Shown one piece after another: positions 54,101 through 64,000 of a DNA stretch of 64,000 bases. Made by a program: the position numbers and the translations under genes. The notes below the pieces were generated by a model. That model had not been told where the DNA came from. It made no database searches and saw nothing but the letters and a program-made list of their open reading frames with translations. Origin of the DNA: Misgurnus anguillicaudatus. Taxonomy: Eukaryota; Chordata; Actinopteri; Cypriniformes; Cobitidae. The stretch covers positions 50,391,501 to 50,455,500 of the forward strand of contig NC_073358.2 in NCBI RefSeq assembly GCF_027580225.2, written 5' to 3'. How positions within the stretch are numbered: the first letter of the stretch is position 1; each line of letters opens with the position of its first letter.

Positions 54101-56365
54101 ATGGATGTTGAAGGACATGGCAACATGGACAATAATGCTGATGAGAACCCAAGAGCTGTGAAAGACAAAATATATCCCACCGCTAGGATTACTAAAGAAG
54201 AATCCCAGTTGTCAATTTTATCCTATGCTCTTAGGCATACCACAACAAAATCTGCTCTTGGTGATTTATTAGATCTAATTAATTTACATTGTCCAGAAGG
54301 AACCAATGGAGCACCAAATAGTCTATACATGTTCATGAAAGAATTTGATTGTAACTCATTTGAAATTGTGTACATCTGCCCCACATGTCATCATTACTTT
54401 GGTAATGAAATCCCAGCAAATTGTGCTTCATGTGGTTCTGAACCTGGGGATAAGAACTCTCTTATTGAATCTGGTGACATGTTCATGAAATTATCAATCA
54501 GAAAGCAACTTGAAGAAAAAATATTGGATTCTGAATTTAAAACAGCCCTGGATTACAAATGGACCAGAGTTAAAAGCAGTCCAGACAGTGTCCAAGATAT
54601 ATTTGATGGTGCAATGTATAAATCGGTAGATCTTCTGAATGATCCGGGTCAATTTAACCTTTCACTCACATGGAATGTTGATGGTGTCCCTATTTTTAAA
54701 TCATCGCCTTTTCACATTTGGCCAATTCAAGTTGTAATTAATGAACTTCCTCCTGATATGAGAAATAAGCATGTGCTCCTGGCAGGTTTGTGGTTTGGTG
54801 CTTCTAAGCCTGAAATGAATTCTTTTCTTCAGGCCTTTGTTGATGAGTGCATTCAGTTAGAGCAAGAAGGTCTGTTAGTACAGCACAGAGGACAAAGTAC
54901 ACAAATGCGTGTGTTCAATCTTGTCTGTGTGTGTGATTCTGTTGCTCGCTGCTCTGTGCAAAACACAAAGCAATTTAATGGGGAATATGGATGCAACTGG
55001 TGTTATAAGAAGGGAGAAATAGTTGCCAAAGGAAATGGTTTTACTAGGGTGTATGCTTCACAACAAAGAGATGCAAGACCACGTACCCACAGTCAGCATT
55101 TTGATGATGTTAAAAGAGCAGTTGAAACTGGCACATGTGTTAATGGGGTCAAAGGGCCATCCCCTTTAATGTTCTTAATGTATTTTAACATGATTCTGGG
55201 ATTTTCTTTTGATTACATGCATGGGATTTTACTCGGTGTTAGTAGGCAATTCACGACTCTATGGTTTGATTCAATGTACCATGGAGAGAGATGGTATTTG
55301 GGAAGATTAGTTACGACCATTGACCAACGCCTTTTTAAAATCAAACCCCCAGTTAATATTACAAGACCTCCACGCTCTGTTAGGTTGCGCAAATTCTGGA
55401 AGGCTTCAGAATATAGGAATTTCCTTTTATTTTATAGTATTCCATGCCTGATTGGCATCTTACCATCTGACTATCTGGAGCACCTACTACTTCTTGTCCA
55501 AGCAACTTACTGTCTATTAAAAGATGACATGTCCTCTCATGACATTGATGTAGCTGAACACCTATTAAAAACGTTTGTGAGCCGCTTTGAAAGATTGTAT
55601 GGCAAATGTCATGTCAGTTTTAATGTGCACATTTTGGAGCATGCTGCACAGTCGGTACGAAACTGGGGTCCACTATGGTGCCAAAGTGCATTTATTTTTG
55701 AAAGTCACAATGGTACCTTGCAAAAGCTCTTTCATGGCACCCAGGCTGTTCCAGAACAAATAGTTAATAGCTTTTCCCTTTTTCAAAGTGTTCCAAGACT
55801 ATTTTCTACTGTTTACAATGGCAGTGTTAAAAAAACAAGCACATACTTTGTTGAGCGTATGCTACGTGGGTACAAACTTGCCACAAACTGTGTTAAAAAA
55901 ACAAACACAATATTTCAGGGCTCACCTATACTAAGAGCACCAACACCAAGGGAGGCGTTTCTGTTACGAGAGCAAAACATTCATGTTGACCAATGTGCAT
56001 TTTTTTTAAGAGCTTTAATTAATGGAAACAGGGTTCATTCAAAAGCAAGCACAACACTGTCAAGAAGAGTTAACCACGCAGTTGTAACAGAACAAGGCAC
56101 AATGGCACTGGTCAGATCATTTGTTGATGTGGGTCTTGACACAGGCTATGCCTTTATTGATCCAATTAGTACAACCAGGTTTAACATGGTTAAAGACAGA
56201 CAAACAGGAACTATTTTGTCAGGGATAGTTACGGAAAATTATATCTCAAGTGATGTCAAATTAATCAAGTGCAATGAGATTAGAACAACTTGCGTTTACT
56301 TAAAAAATGTGGGATGTGTACATAATTTACTTTGCATTCAACCCAACAAATGGGAAGTTGACTGA
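54101..56365 (+). CDS. TNP2/CACTA-like transposase main exon, uninterrupted
   Basis: The exon starts after TTTATTTCAG with ATG and runs 754 residues to TGA at 56363-56365. Motifs by residue: zinc ribbon CPTC 93-96 and CASC 108-111; WNVDGVPIF with D194; CVCDSVARC with D279; GCNWC 297-301; DYMHGILLGV with D371; later VSFNVHILEHA. These resemble the Transposase_21/TNP2 family of DDE transposases; which acidic residues are catalytic is inference. Upstream, a partial exon (53683-53740) and a 63-nt exon (53837-53899) remain, but the original start exon and promoter are gone. In the resident element the equivalent upstream exons add 129 residues. AATAAA is at 56760-56765. Confidence 0.88.
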   Translation: MDVEGHGNMDNNADENPRAVKDKIYPTARITKEESQLSILSYALRHTTTKSALGDLLDLINLHCPEGTNGAPNSLYMFMKEFDCNSFEIVYICPTCHHYFGNEIPANCASCGSEPGDKNSLIESGDMFMKLSIRKQLEEKILDSEFKTALDYKWTRVKSSPDSVQDIFDGAMYKSVDLLNDPGQFNLSLTWNVDGVPIFKSSPFHIWPIQVVINELPPDMRNKHVLLAGLWFGASKPEMNSFLQAFVDECIQLEQEGLLVQHRGQSTQMRVFNLVCVCDSVARCSVQNTKQFNGEYGCNWCYKKGEIVAKGNGFTRVYASQQRDARPRTHSQHFDDVKRAVETGTCVNGVKGPSPLMFLMYFNMILGFSFDYMHGILLGVSRQFTTLWFDSMYHGERWYLGRLVTTIDQRLFKIKPPVNITRPPRSVRLRKFWKASEYRNFLLFYSIPCLIGILPSDYLEHLLLLVQATYCLLKDDMSSHDIDVAEHLLKTFVSRFERLYGKCHVSFNVHILEHAAQSVRNWGPLWCQSAFIFESHNGTLQKLFHGTQAVPEQIVNSFSLFQSVPRLFSTVYNGSVKKTSTYFVERMLRGYKLATNCVKKTNTIFQGSPILRAPTPREAFLLREQNIHVDQCAFFLRALINGNRVHSKASTTLSRRVNHAVVTEQGTMALVRSFVDVGLDTGYAFIDPISTTRFNMVKDRQTGTILSGIVTENYISSDVKLIKCNEIRTTCVYLKNVGCVHNLLCIQPNKWEVD

Positions 56366-56847
56366 TTTGTAGTCCAGAATTACCCTATCCTAAAGTCATT
56401 TTTGTCACATATTTACAATTTCAAACAAATAGCTTGAGCATTCTTGAACTTTTGCAGTTAATACATATGTACATAGGATACATATTGTTAATATATGTAT
56501 GTGTATGCATCTGTGTGTTTGTTTGTTTGTTTGTGTGTGTGTATATATATATACATATGATATGAAATAAGGATGTATTACTGATTTTCTCAAGGTCTAA
56601 GGCAGTCTGTGGACTGGACCTGGCTGAATTATAATTCTTATTCATTTTGTTTTTATTTGTTTGTCTATTCCCTTTTGTTTTATTTGGAAAATGTATTTGG
56701 CCAGTTTAATTAATAAGCTCTGATTTTAATAAGTTTTTTTATGTTAAATCACACTGCTAAATAAAATTACTTTGTGGACTGTTTACATCTATGTATATTT
56801 TTTTCATATCCCATGCAAAGTTATAGCAATATAACATGTACATTTGT

Positions 56848-57504
56848 CCTGCAGGTTTGTCTTACATGACTTTTAAATTATTAGTAATGAAGTCTATCAC
56901 TTGATAAACTCTTTTGAGTCCATCAGAAATGTAACATATAGCAACACCTTACATAAAATCTTTATTTTAAATCCGGCAGGAATCATTTCTGTAGTGTTGA
57001 ACAGTCCTAAAGGATTCCTGTAGGTAAATAATGAACAACCTGCAGGAATTCTTCATTCCTGGATGACATTGCACAATCCTAGGACAAGTGTGTGAACAGA
57101 CCTACAGGACTTCTACAGTATAGGTAATAAATCCTGCAGGAATCCTACATTCCTGTAGGATACACAGTCCTGCAGGAATAACCCTGTCCTGTAGGATTTT
57201 TATTCTATCACACAGGAATCCTGCACATAACTACAGTCCTTCATAATTCCTGCAGGACATTTAACAGTCCTACAGACATGTCTGCAGACATACCTACAGG
57301 ATTCCTGTAGGTATATGATAAAACCTGCAGGAATTCTTCATTCCTGCAGGACATTACACAGTCCTACAGGACAAGTATGTGAACAGACCTACAGGACTCC
57401 TGCAGGAATGTGCCCTGTCCTGCAGGATTTTTGTTCTGTCCTACAGGATTCCTGCACATAGGACCAAAATCCTACAGGAATCCTGCAGGATTTTTTTGTA
57501 AGGG
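56848..57504. repeat. Right subterminal repeat block, second copy
   Basis: Same arrangement of TCCTGCAGGA-type repeats as at 42182-42838, ending at the GTAAGGG terminus. Confidence 0.9.
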
Positions 57505-58440
57505 AAATGCCATGTTTTTAATGATAGAGCATTGTTCCTCATAAATTAATCCGACAGAGGGCGCTGTACACCTGTCATCATTATACACATGCATGGGCCG
57601 CCTATCAGTTCACGTGCAAGAACATCCCCCCTATGTCAGTTATCTAGTACAGTAAATATTATCACTTACTGGTCGCTCTTTCGCCTCCCATAATATAAAC
57701 AACACATTTCTTCAGAGAGATTTAGTTTTGAGCACATTGATTTCTAAACATCAGTTTGACTCTTATGAGTACATTAAACAGATGTGTTCAATTATGCAGC
57801 TACATTAAGCTCTTAGGAAAATAGACTAGATTAAACTAGATAGCACGAATATTGATCCATATTCTCTGCTAATAATAGCTTCCTGGTGCTGTTCTGTGTT
57901 TACACTAAATCCTACTTATCAGCCATTAACATCAATGTGCATGCTTTTAGCATCTCTGTAGGGGTTGGCAATCTCTGTATAACATATTGGATTGTTTAAA
58001 CACTCTTGCTCTTTCTAAAAGCTGCCGAATTAGTGATGGAGAGGAAAGCTGGACAGCATCATTACAGTCAATGCTGAGTAATTCAGTTTGGCGGTACTAT
58101 CAACATTACACACACTAGGAACTTTTTGTCTCATATGACGTTATCGTGCTCTTTTATTAATTCATTACATTTTAAATCCGAGATCAGCAATTATCACAGT
58201 TTTGTCGTTTTAAAATAGCATTTTAAGACCATTTATTTATTAATAAGGTGAAACATTTTTATTAAAACAACTTGACTACATGGACTTACACACATGCAAG
58301 TCATTTTTAATTAGAGCACTCTGATGTCTCTTCTCGTTTTTAATTTACAATTGTTTAAGCATATTTAACATATTAAAAAAATTTTTTTTATTTAAAATAC
58401 TTTTTCTATATTTAAAGAATTAATTAGGCACCGTCAGGGG
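57505..58440. other. Spacer without recognised features
   Basis: AT-rich sequence between the truncated transposon and a GC-richer promoter-like block. No exon or repeat was identified. Confidence 0.5.
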
Positions 58441-58479
58441 GTGTGTGGATCTTTGTTGCAATCTATTGTTTTGGCATGG

Positions 58480-58600
58480 GTCCGACTCGTGTCCTCATGA
58501 CGTCACCGGCAGGGGAAAGATATTTACCCCGCGCGTCCCATCGGAGGATCGCAGACACAGACGGGACGCAACTCATCCTGCAGCTTTTTACACACAGCAG
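58480..58600 (+). promoter_or_regulatory. Candidate promoter with CRE and non-coding first exon
   Basis: A GC-richer island contains the palindromic CRE TGACGTCA (58498-58505), several CpGs, and a consensus donor ACAGCAG/GTACGT after 58600. No ATG leads into a convincing frame, so this would be a 5' UTR exon of a + strand gene whose coding exons lie beyond the window. The target gene is unknown; pdlim5 or bmpr1b would fit my memory of opn4x neighbourhoods but nothing here shows it. Confidence 0.45.
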
Positions 58601-58831
58601 GTACGTGTAGGATTATTGCATGAGATAAGAAAATATTAAGAAAGTGTTTTAATCCAAATGCTTTGTCGTATGAGGCGATCGATTAATGCCATATGGTTAA
58701 GTTTTCTTTATTGGCACTGACGTGACAGAAATGAGAGAGAAATTTAAAAAACTATGAAAAAGTGACTTTTCATAACAAATGCACGCATTAAAATGGAATT
58801 TAAATCGTGACTGATGCACAAACTTGTTCTG

Positions 58832-58832
<1 letters not shown>

Positions 58833-58902
<70 letters not shown>
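58833..58902. repeat. TA microsatellite
   Basis: About 34 TA dinucleotides, flanked by TTGTTCTGT and ACAGAACAA, which extend the palindrome. Confidence 0.95.
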
Positions 58903-58907
<5 letters not shown>

Positions 58908-60256
58908 CAAGCATTTAAACAGAAGCATTTAAGCATATAAACAGAACAAGCATTTGTGTAATTCAGGCTCAAAATCTTAAATGTAAATATATTTATGTTG
59001 TTATTGACAGCTTCTCCTTGTGAAAAGTTGCCCCCAATCTAAACAGTATATCATTTTTTCAGCTGTTCATGGTGTTAGGTTTGATTAATAATCAGATTTC
59101 TTTCAATTGAAGCAGATGCTCTGTATAGTCACTGTGTATTGACAGTATTATAATAACAGTATTTTATTTACATTATAAAGTGCATGTTTTCAAACATTGC
59201 TAATAAACATTAGGACATGTGTTTCATTGTATAGTGAAAGTAATTTACATTTGGTACCATGATGTTTAATTGCTCGTGGCCCCATATGGACAGTGGGGGG
59301 ATGTCATATGTTATATGCAAGTTAGGGTGGGTGTTTACCCCTTACCCCCTCTTATCCCCACACAGTAAATTCAGGAGATTAAATATTTCAACCATATCAA
59401 TTACCCATATATATCTGAACAAAAAACTTGTATTAAATCAACTTGAATTTGTATGCATTTTACGAGTTGGCTAATTTGTATAAAGTGAATCGTACAAAAA
59501 TGTATGATTATCATAAAAAAAATTACGAAAACCTGCACCTTACCTCGAACGCTAGGGCATAAGAAAATCGAACAATACTGTATGAATGTGGTCGTACGAA
59601 TACATATGAATTTACTTTGTAAAATACGTACAAAATTAAATTGCTATGAGATTGCGTTAAAATTTGCTCTAGTCTGAAATGATGTTATCTTGATGGTCTT
59701 TGAGTGAGCATTTAAAATATTTAAGCATTGAATGAACTGCTAGTCTGGTGTAATAGTGTGCAGACAGATTGGGATTAAATTAGATTAGTGTCCTGTATAG
59801 CTCGACAACCAGAATGTCTCTGTGTTATATTTGCATTTAGTAATGTACTTTAATGCTTTACTGATTTACAAAGAAATATGAGATGGTGCATCTAAACAGG
59901 ATCTAAATATTTTGTGGACATTATACTTCAATAGACTCTGCCTGCAGATCTCTTGTAAACTCACACACATTGTATGTGGTTAATGTTATTAAGGTTAAAT
60001 CTTATTGTAATGGGGAATAAATCAGATAATCTTTAGTGCTGCTATAACCAGCAACCAGACAAATAAAACAACTGTTATCGGCAGGTCTCCAGTATAGTCA
60101 GCATAAACTGAAGGCTGTGTTGTCTGAGAAAATCAAAGAGGCTTTTAATCTGACAGCTATTATGAACACACACACACAAACATGTATTGTCCTTTCTTTG
60201 GTCTCAGCTTCTACTGAAGCCTAAAGCTACTGCTGCCATTCATGAGGCCATGCTCT

Positions 60257-60257
<1 letters not shown>

Positions 60258-60294
<37 letters not shown>

Positions 60295-60341
60295 CGTGTG
60301 TGTGCGTGTGCGTGTGTGTGTGTGTGTGCGTGCGTGCGTGC
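60258..60341. repeat. GT microsatellite
   Basis: A GT run interspersed with GC dinucleotides (TGTGCGTGCG). Confidence 0.95.
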
Positions 60342-60446
60342 ATCATTTATTATATGTCACTAATACTCAATTTTTATTTTATTTATATTGCTTAACTTTT
60401 TGTACACAAGATGGGTTTTATTGGTACATGTGCGCTTGTTTGGTGT

Positions 60447-61220
60447 TAAAGGGATAGCAAAAACATAAACTTTGTTGTTATTTACTCACAATTATGGTGT
60501 AAGTGTATTGCAGAACCCTAATGCAGAAGTGTTGCTTTGGGATTTCTGGTTAATACGTGAGTGAATGGTGACCACCTCTTCAAGCTTCAAAAGAACGTGA
60601 CAATGTTAAACAAATTACTCCACTCGACTTGTGCCATACATTTTAAGTGTCCAGATGTCATACAAAAACGTTTGTTTTGAAATTAAGTAAAATATAATCC
60701 ATTATTTGACACAAGTCTTAAAAATTGCCATGTTTTATTTTGTGCCACCATACTTACTCGTGTAACTACTCATGTCTTTAAATAGGGAAAACATGGAAGT
60801 GTTTGGTTGCTTCTAAATTTATCCCTGTTTGGATCCTAAGGAATGAATGGGGCTAGGCTAAATGCTAACACATTCATGATGCGCTGTACAAAAATTAAGT
60901 GCAAGCATTGAAAAAAGATAGGTATGTATTAATTTGTCGAAGTTGAGGTAAGAACATAGTAAATATTGAAAAACGGTGGTGTTTTCCTTTTAAATATATG
61001 ACACAAGTTCATTGGAGTTATGTATTTAACACACAGGTCATTTCGAAACTTGAAGAGTTTTTTGCTTACTATGAGAGGTGGTCACCATCCAAGTAACCAG
61101 AAAGCACAAAAAATCTGTATTTGCATTCTAAAGAACAAAGAAAGACATTGTGGGTTCAAATGACGTGATTGTGAGCAAATAATAACAACGTTTTCATTTT
61201 TGGATGAACTATCCCTTTAA
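60447..61220. repeat. AAAGGGATAG MITE with nested palindrome arm
   Basis: The left end TTAAAGGGATAGCAAAAACA and the right end TTTTGGATGAACTATCCCTT delimit a member of the 46312 family. Inside, 60735-60965 matches one arm of the palindrome at 23946-24676 (CACCATACTTACTCGTGTAA, then GAATGAATGGGGCTAGGC). Confidence 0.7.
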
Positions 61221-62286
61221 GTGCGCACATTATGTAAAATAATGTGTTTGGACATAAATGTGTGTTTGCAGTGTGTGAACACAACCACCATACAATGAAA
61301 AAAAAATCCACCCTCTCCTTCTTTTTTAATCCCAATTAACCCAAAGCAGTCTCTAGACATGCTGCTTTAATTCTCTTGTGAATGTGACGTCACACAAACA
61401 AAGCTCCGCCCACAGCCACCGACTGACTGGTTCATTTTACTTGAAAGCTTTTCTAAATGTGTTTGTTAGCATATTTTAGCGCTAATGTGGCAAAATATAC
61501 TATTGTCCCAGACTGTATTCAGACTCTAGCTCATTTGCATTTAAAGGTACAGACATGAAAATAGCGCTTTTTTGCATTTGGAGTATTTTGGACACATGAT
61601 CTGTGGGGGTTTTGAGCTAAAACTTCACAGACACATTCTTGACACATCCCGAGACTTATATAACATCTTGTAAAAGTGGGCATAATATGTGCCCTTTAAG
61701 AAGAAACCATGTAAAAAGTAATGGGTTTTATTTTGTATATTTATCTTCTCTCTATGGATATCTGGATTGTGTAAGCGTATATGTGATGAACTCACCTGTC
61801 TGTTGTCCAGATCTAAGGTTGCATCCTTTCCCTCCCACCCTTGACTGTTCATGACGCATCTGCTACGTGCCAATAAACGTCACCATAGTTTTAAACAGAC
61901 ATCAAAGTTTGTTTCTTTCCTGGCATTACTTATGTGTGTATGAATTACTTGATATTTCTTTGGATTGTTATAGATAATGCATGATGACAGACATAGATTT
62001 AGTACAGATTTCCTCTGCACTCTTTGTTTGCAGTAGTCCTGTTTATTTTTCCACGATAAACAACTGGAAAATATGAGCTGGCGTTTTAATATCGACTGTG
62101 CCCTGTGAAAGAATCCAGCGCCTGTTCATCTAATCCCAAACCTTTGTTTTAGATTCTAGTGGTATTATGATGGGTCCTCCTTAATGTTGGGCGGCCTGAT
62201 GAGTGTCTGTTCCCAAAATATCAGGGTGTAAGCCTAGCACCCCCTCCTCCCAACCCCCAATAAACACACACCACTTGATATGTGGG

Positions 62287-62397
62287 TATAAATGGACAAT
62301 CTGCCTCTGTGAGGGTCAGTTTATGTGTCTGAACCTTTAGATCAGCTGTCTGCACAAGTTTTGGTGTGTTATTGTCAAAAGTGTTGCATTTCTGAAG
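62287..62397 (+). promoter_or_regulatory. Candidate TATA promoter and short first exon
   Basis: TATAAAT at 62287-62293 is followed by about 100 bases ending TTTCTGAAG/GTAAAT at 62397. No in-frame ATG exon is apparent, so it would be an alternative non-coding first exon on the same strand as the candidate at 58600. The evidence is only the TATA box and donor spacing. Confidence 0.35.
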
Positions 62398-62679
62398 GTA
62401 AATCTCATTTATTTACTGTAAATCATTTTGCTGTTGCTATAGTGTTCTGATTTAAATATGCATGTTTGCTTTTGATATGTTAATATTAATTGGCATTGTT
62501 TAGCTTTGGTGGATGTGTAATACCTTTGTGCATTGATAAAACATGAGACCAAGAGGAACATGTTATTGCTTAGATGTTTGGACATTTGATGGAGTTCTCA
62601 TTTGTGTTTCATTTAAGTATCAGCTTAGTCTTAAATGTTTCTCCTAAAATTGCTTAACACAAATCTGACAATTGTTAAT

Positions 62680-63018
62680 TAGGGCTGTCACGGTTATGAA
62701 AATTATGACTAATTGTGGCGATTATGATGATTAATTGTCTGTTTTATTGACATTTACTTCTCATACTTTTTTTGTTTATGAAATAATTTTCACACATTGT
62801 TTTTATTTTAATTAAATATTTTGCAACGTTTACCTGGCAGTAAATATTAATACACAACACATATTTTAAGTAATCTGATAATGTCTCATTTATACAGGCG
62901 CTGCAGCTACCCCTTGTGTTTTTTAGAGAAATGTGCAATCATTGCGGTGAGCTGAAATCATCACGATGAGGTCAAACAATTGCGATAAGGCGATTATTTA
63001 ATCATTTTGACAGCCCTA
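62680..63018. repeat. hAT-type MITE, TAGGGCTGTCA ends, perfect 8-bp TSD
   Basis: The element runs TAGGGCTGTCACGG to ATTTTGACAGCCCTA. TTGTTAAT is duplicated exactly at 62672-62679 and 63019-63026. The arms contain GGCGATTATGATGATTAATT-type sequence on both sides. Confidence 0.9.
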
Positions 63019-63399
63019 TTGTTAATATACATTAAGTATGTGAAACTGTACAATTATTGTATATTATATAGATAAAATAATCTGGATTTCTGTAAATTTG
63101 ATGAGAATTTTTTTTGTTAATTAATAATAATATTGATTGACGATTGCAGACTTGACAAATCTAATCACCGTTTGTGACACAGAGATCTCTTAGAAAACCC
63201 AAATGGAAACATTTGTGAGATTTTCTGTATGATTTTTTGAGATGACTGTTTTTTTAGGAGAAATATCTGAGACAAAGGGAGACTTAAAGGTGCCGTAGAA
63301 TGTAAAACTGTATTTATGTAGACATAGATAAATAATAAGAGTTGTGTACATGGTAATGGCATATTGTGAGCCTCAAACACGATTGTTTCAACACTATCT

Positions 63400-63650
63400 T
63401 ACGAGAATTTTTACATATTTTCAAGTTGGCTAATTCATATTAATTCATACGACCACATTCGTAAGTTTTTGTACGATTTGCCTTGACCCCTTTGACGTTG
63501 GGGTTAGAGGCGGGGTTAGTGGTTCGTATCGTTGTTGTTGTTTGTCATGAAAATCGTACGATTTTGCATGATTAACTTCGTATGAATTGATACGAATTAG
63601 CCAACTCCTAAAATATGTAAGATTTTTTGTGAGATCAGGCTGATTGTTTC
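63400..63650. repeat. Fold-back MITE with GTACGATTT arms
   Basis: GTTGGCTAATTCATATTAAT then TCATACGACCACATTCGTA on the left is mirrored by TTCGTATGAATTGATACGAA and TTAGCCAACTCC on the right. The centre holds GACGTTGGGGTTAGAGGCGG. Confidence 0.75.
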
Positions 63651-64000
63651 CTCCTTCTTATGCTGCGTTCACACCATCCGCGGTAGAGTGATTTCAATGT
63701 TAAGTCAATGTGAAGATGCATTGACGCGCTTCTGGAGGTCTCGCGGCACGAATGAGGGATTTAGCGTGGTGCAGTAGATGCAATTCCGGCTCATTCGTGC
63801 GTCTAGTTTGCGCGACTGGGGAAAATTGAGCGTTGCCGCGGGAAACGCGCAAGTTCAAAATTTTGAACTTTGGCGGAAAATGCCGCCGCGTTAACCATTC
63901 AGGAGCTTGCTCTAGTAGTGATATGATTACAGAAAGCGAGCAGAGTCACAGAAGCCCCTCCCATGATGCGAATTTCCGCATGAATGTCTCCATGACTAGA

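Larger units (their letters stand above)
53683..57504. mobile_element. 5'-truncated second copy of the BEN/TNP2 transposon
   Basis: The sequence from 53683 matches the resident element from 39016 to its right terminus, with one single-base length difference and about ten substitutions seen by eye over 3.8 kb. The left breakpoint falls inside a transposase exon. The BEN gene, the promoter, the left repeats and the left terminus are absent. The right end GTAAGGG is intact, followed by AAATGCC. Confidence 0.92.

Noticed and set aside
60242..60457. Open frame with Cys-Val repeats
   Set aside because: It is a translation of the GT microsatellite.

Overview
The window is vertebrate genomic DNA from a ray-finned fish, most likely a cyprinid. 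The genes have many small exons with GT-AG introns and encode vertebrate proteins (pikachurin and a melanopsin). The introns and spacers are packed with teleost-style repeats: fold-back MITEs with 8-bp target-site duplications, tRNA-headed SINEs, minisatellites and long AT, GT and GA runs. Species cannot be fixed from sequence alone. No rRNA gene, true tRNA gene or CRISPR array was found.

Region 1 (332-20133, + strand) is the 3' part of egflam (pikachurin). Seventeen exons join in consistent phase and give 810 residues plus stop: Ser/Thr-rich linker, EGF, LamG, EGF, LamG, EGF, LamG. The fibronectin III domains lie upstream of the window. Its introns hold most of the MITEs. 20134-25700 is an intergenic stretch of repeats.

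Region 2 (25701-50451, + strand) is a melanopsin-class opsin (opn4 family). Nine exons in consistent phase give 467 residues, with the Schiff-base lysine, a tyrosine at the rod-opsin 113 position, a glutamate at the 181 position, DRY and NPxxY. Any exon upstream of 25701 was not identified. Intron 5 is 16.4 kb and holds a 48-bp minisatellite, a LINE 3' fragment and two nested DNA transposons.

Region 3, inside that intron, is the most interesting part. An outer element (33643-45681) inserted at a TA within the minisatellite. Inside it is a 9-kb DNA transposon (33785-42838) whose inverted ends begin CCCTTACAAAAAAA. Both of its ends are loaded with variants of the palindrome TCCTGCAGGA. It carries two divergently transcribed genes: a TNP2/CACTA-like transposase on the + strand, and on the - strand an intact six-coding-exon, 325-residue protein with a coiled coil and a C-terminal BEN domain. 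I propose that the BEN protein is the accessory factor binding the subterminal palindromes, analogous to plant TnpA. That is inference. A second, 5'-truncated and nearly identical copy (53683-57504) lies downstream of the opsin gene. It keeps an intact main transposase frame, whereas the resident copy has a frameshift and a stop.

Region 4 (51880-64000) has no confirmed coding gene. It holds an element with a THAP-like exon, the second transposon copy, and two candidate non-coding first exons (ending at 58600 and 62397) that may belong to a + strand gene beyond the window. Two further elements (13360-13878 and 27083-28695) share TAGCCTG ends and 8-9 bp target duplications, and each carries an antisense fragment of a RecQ-like helicase gene.
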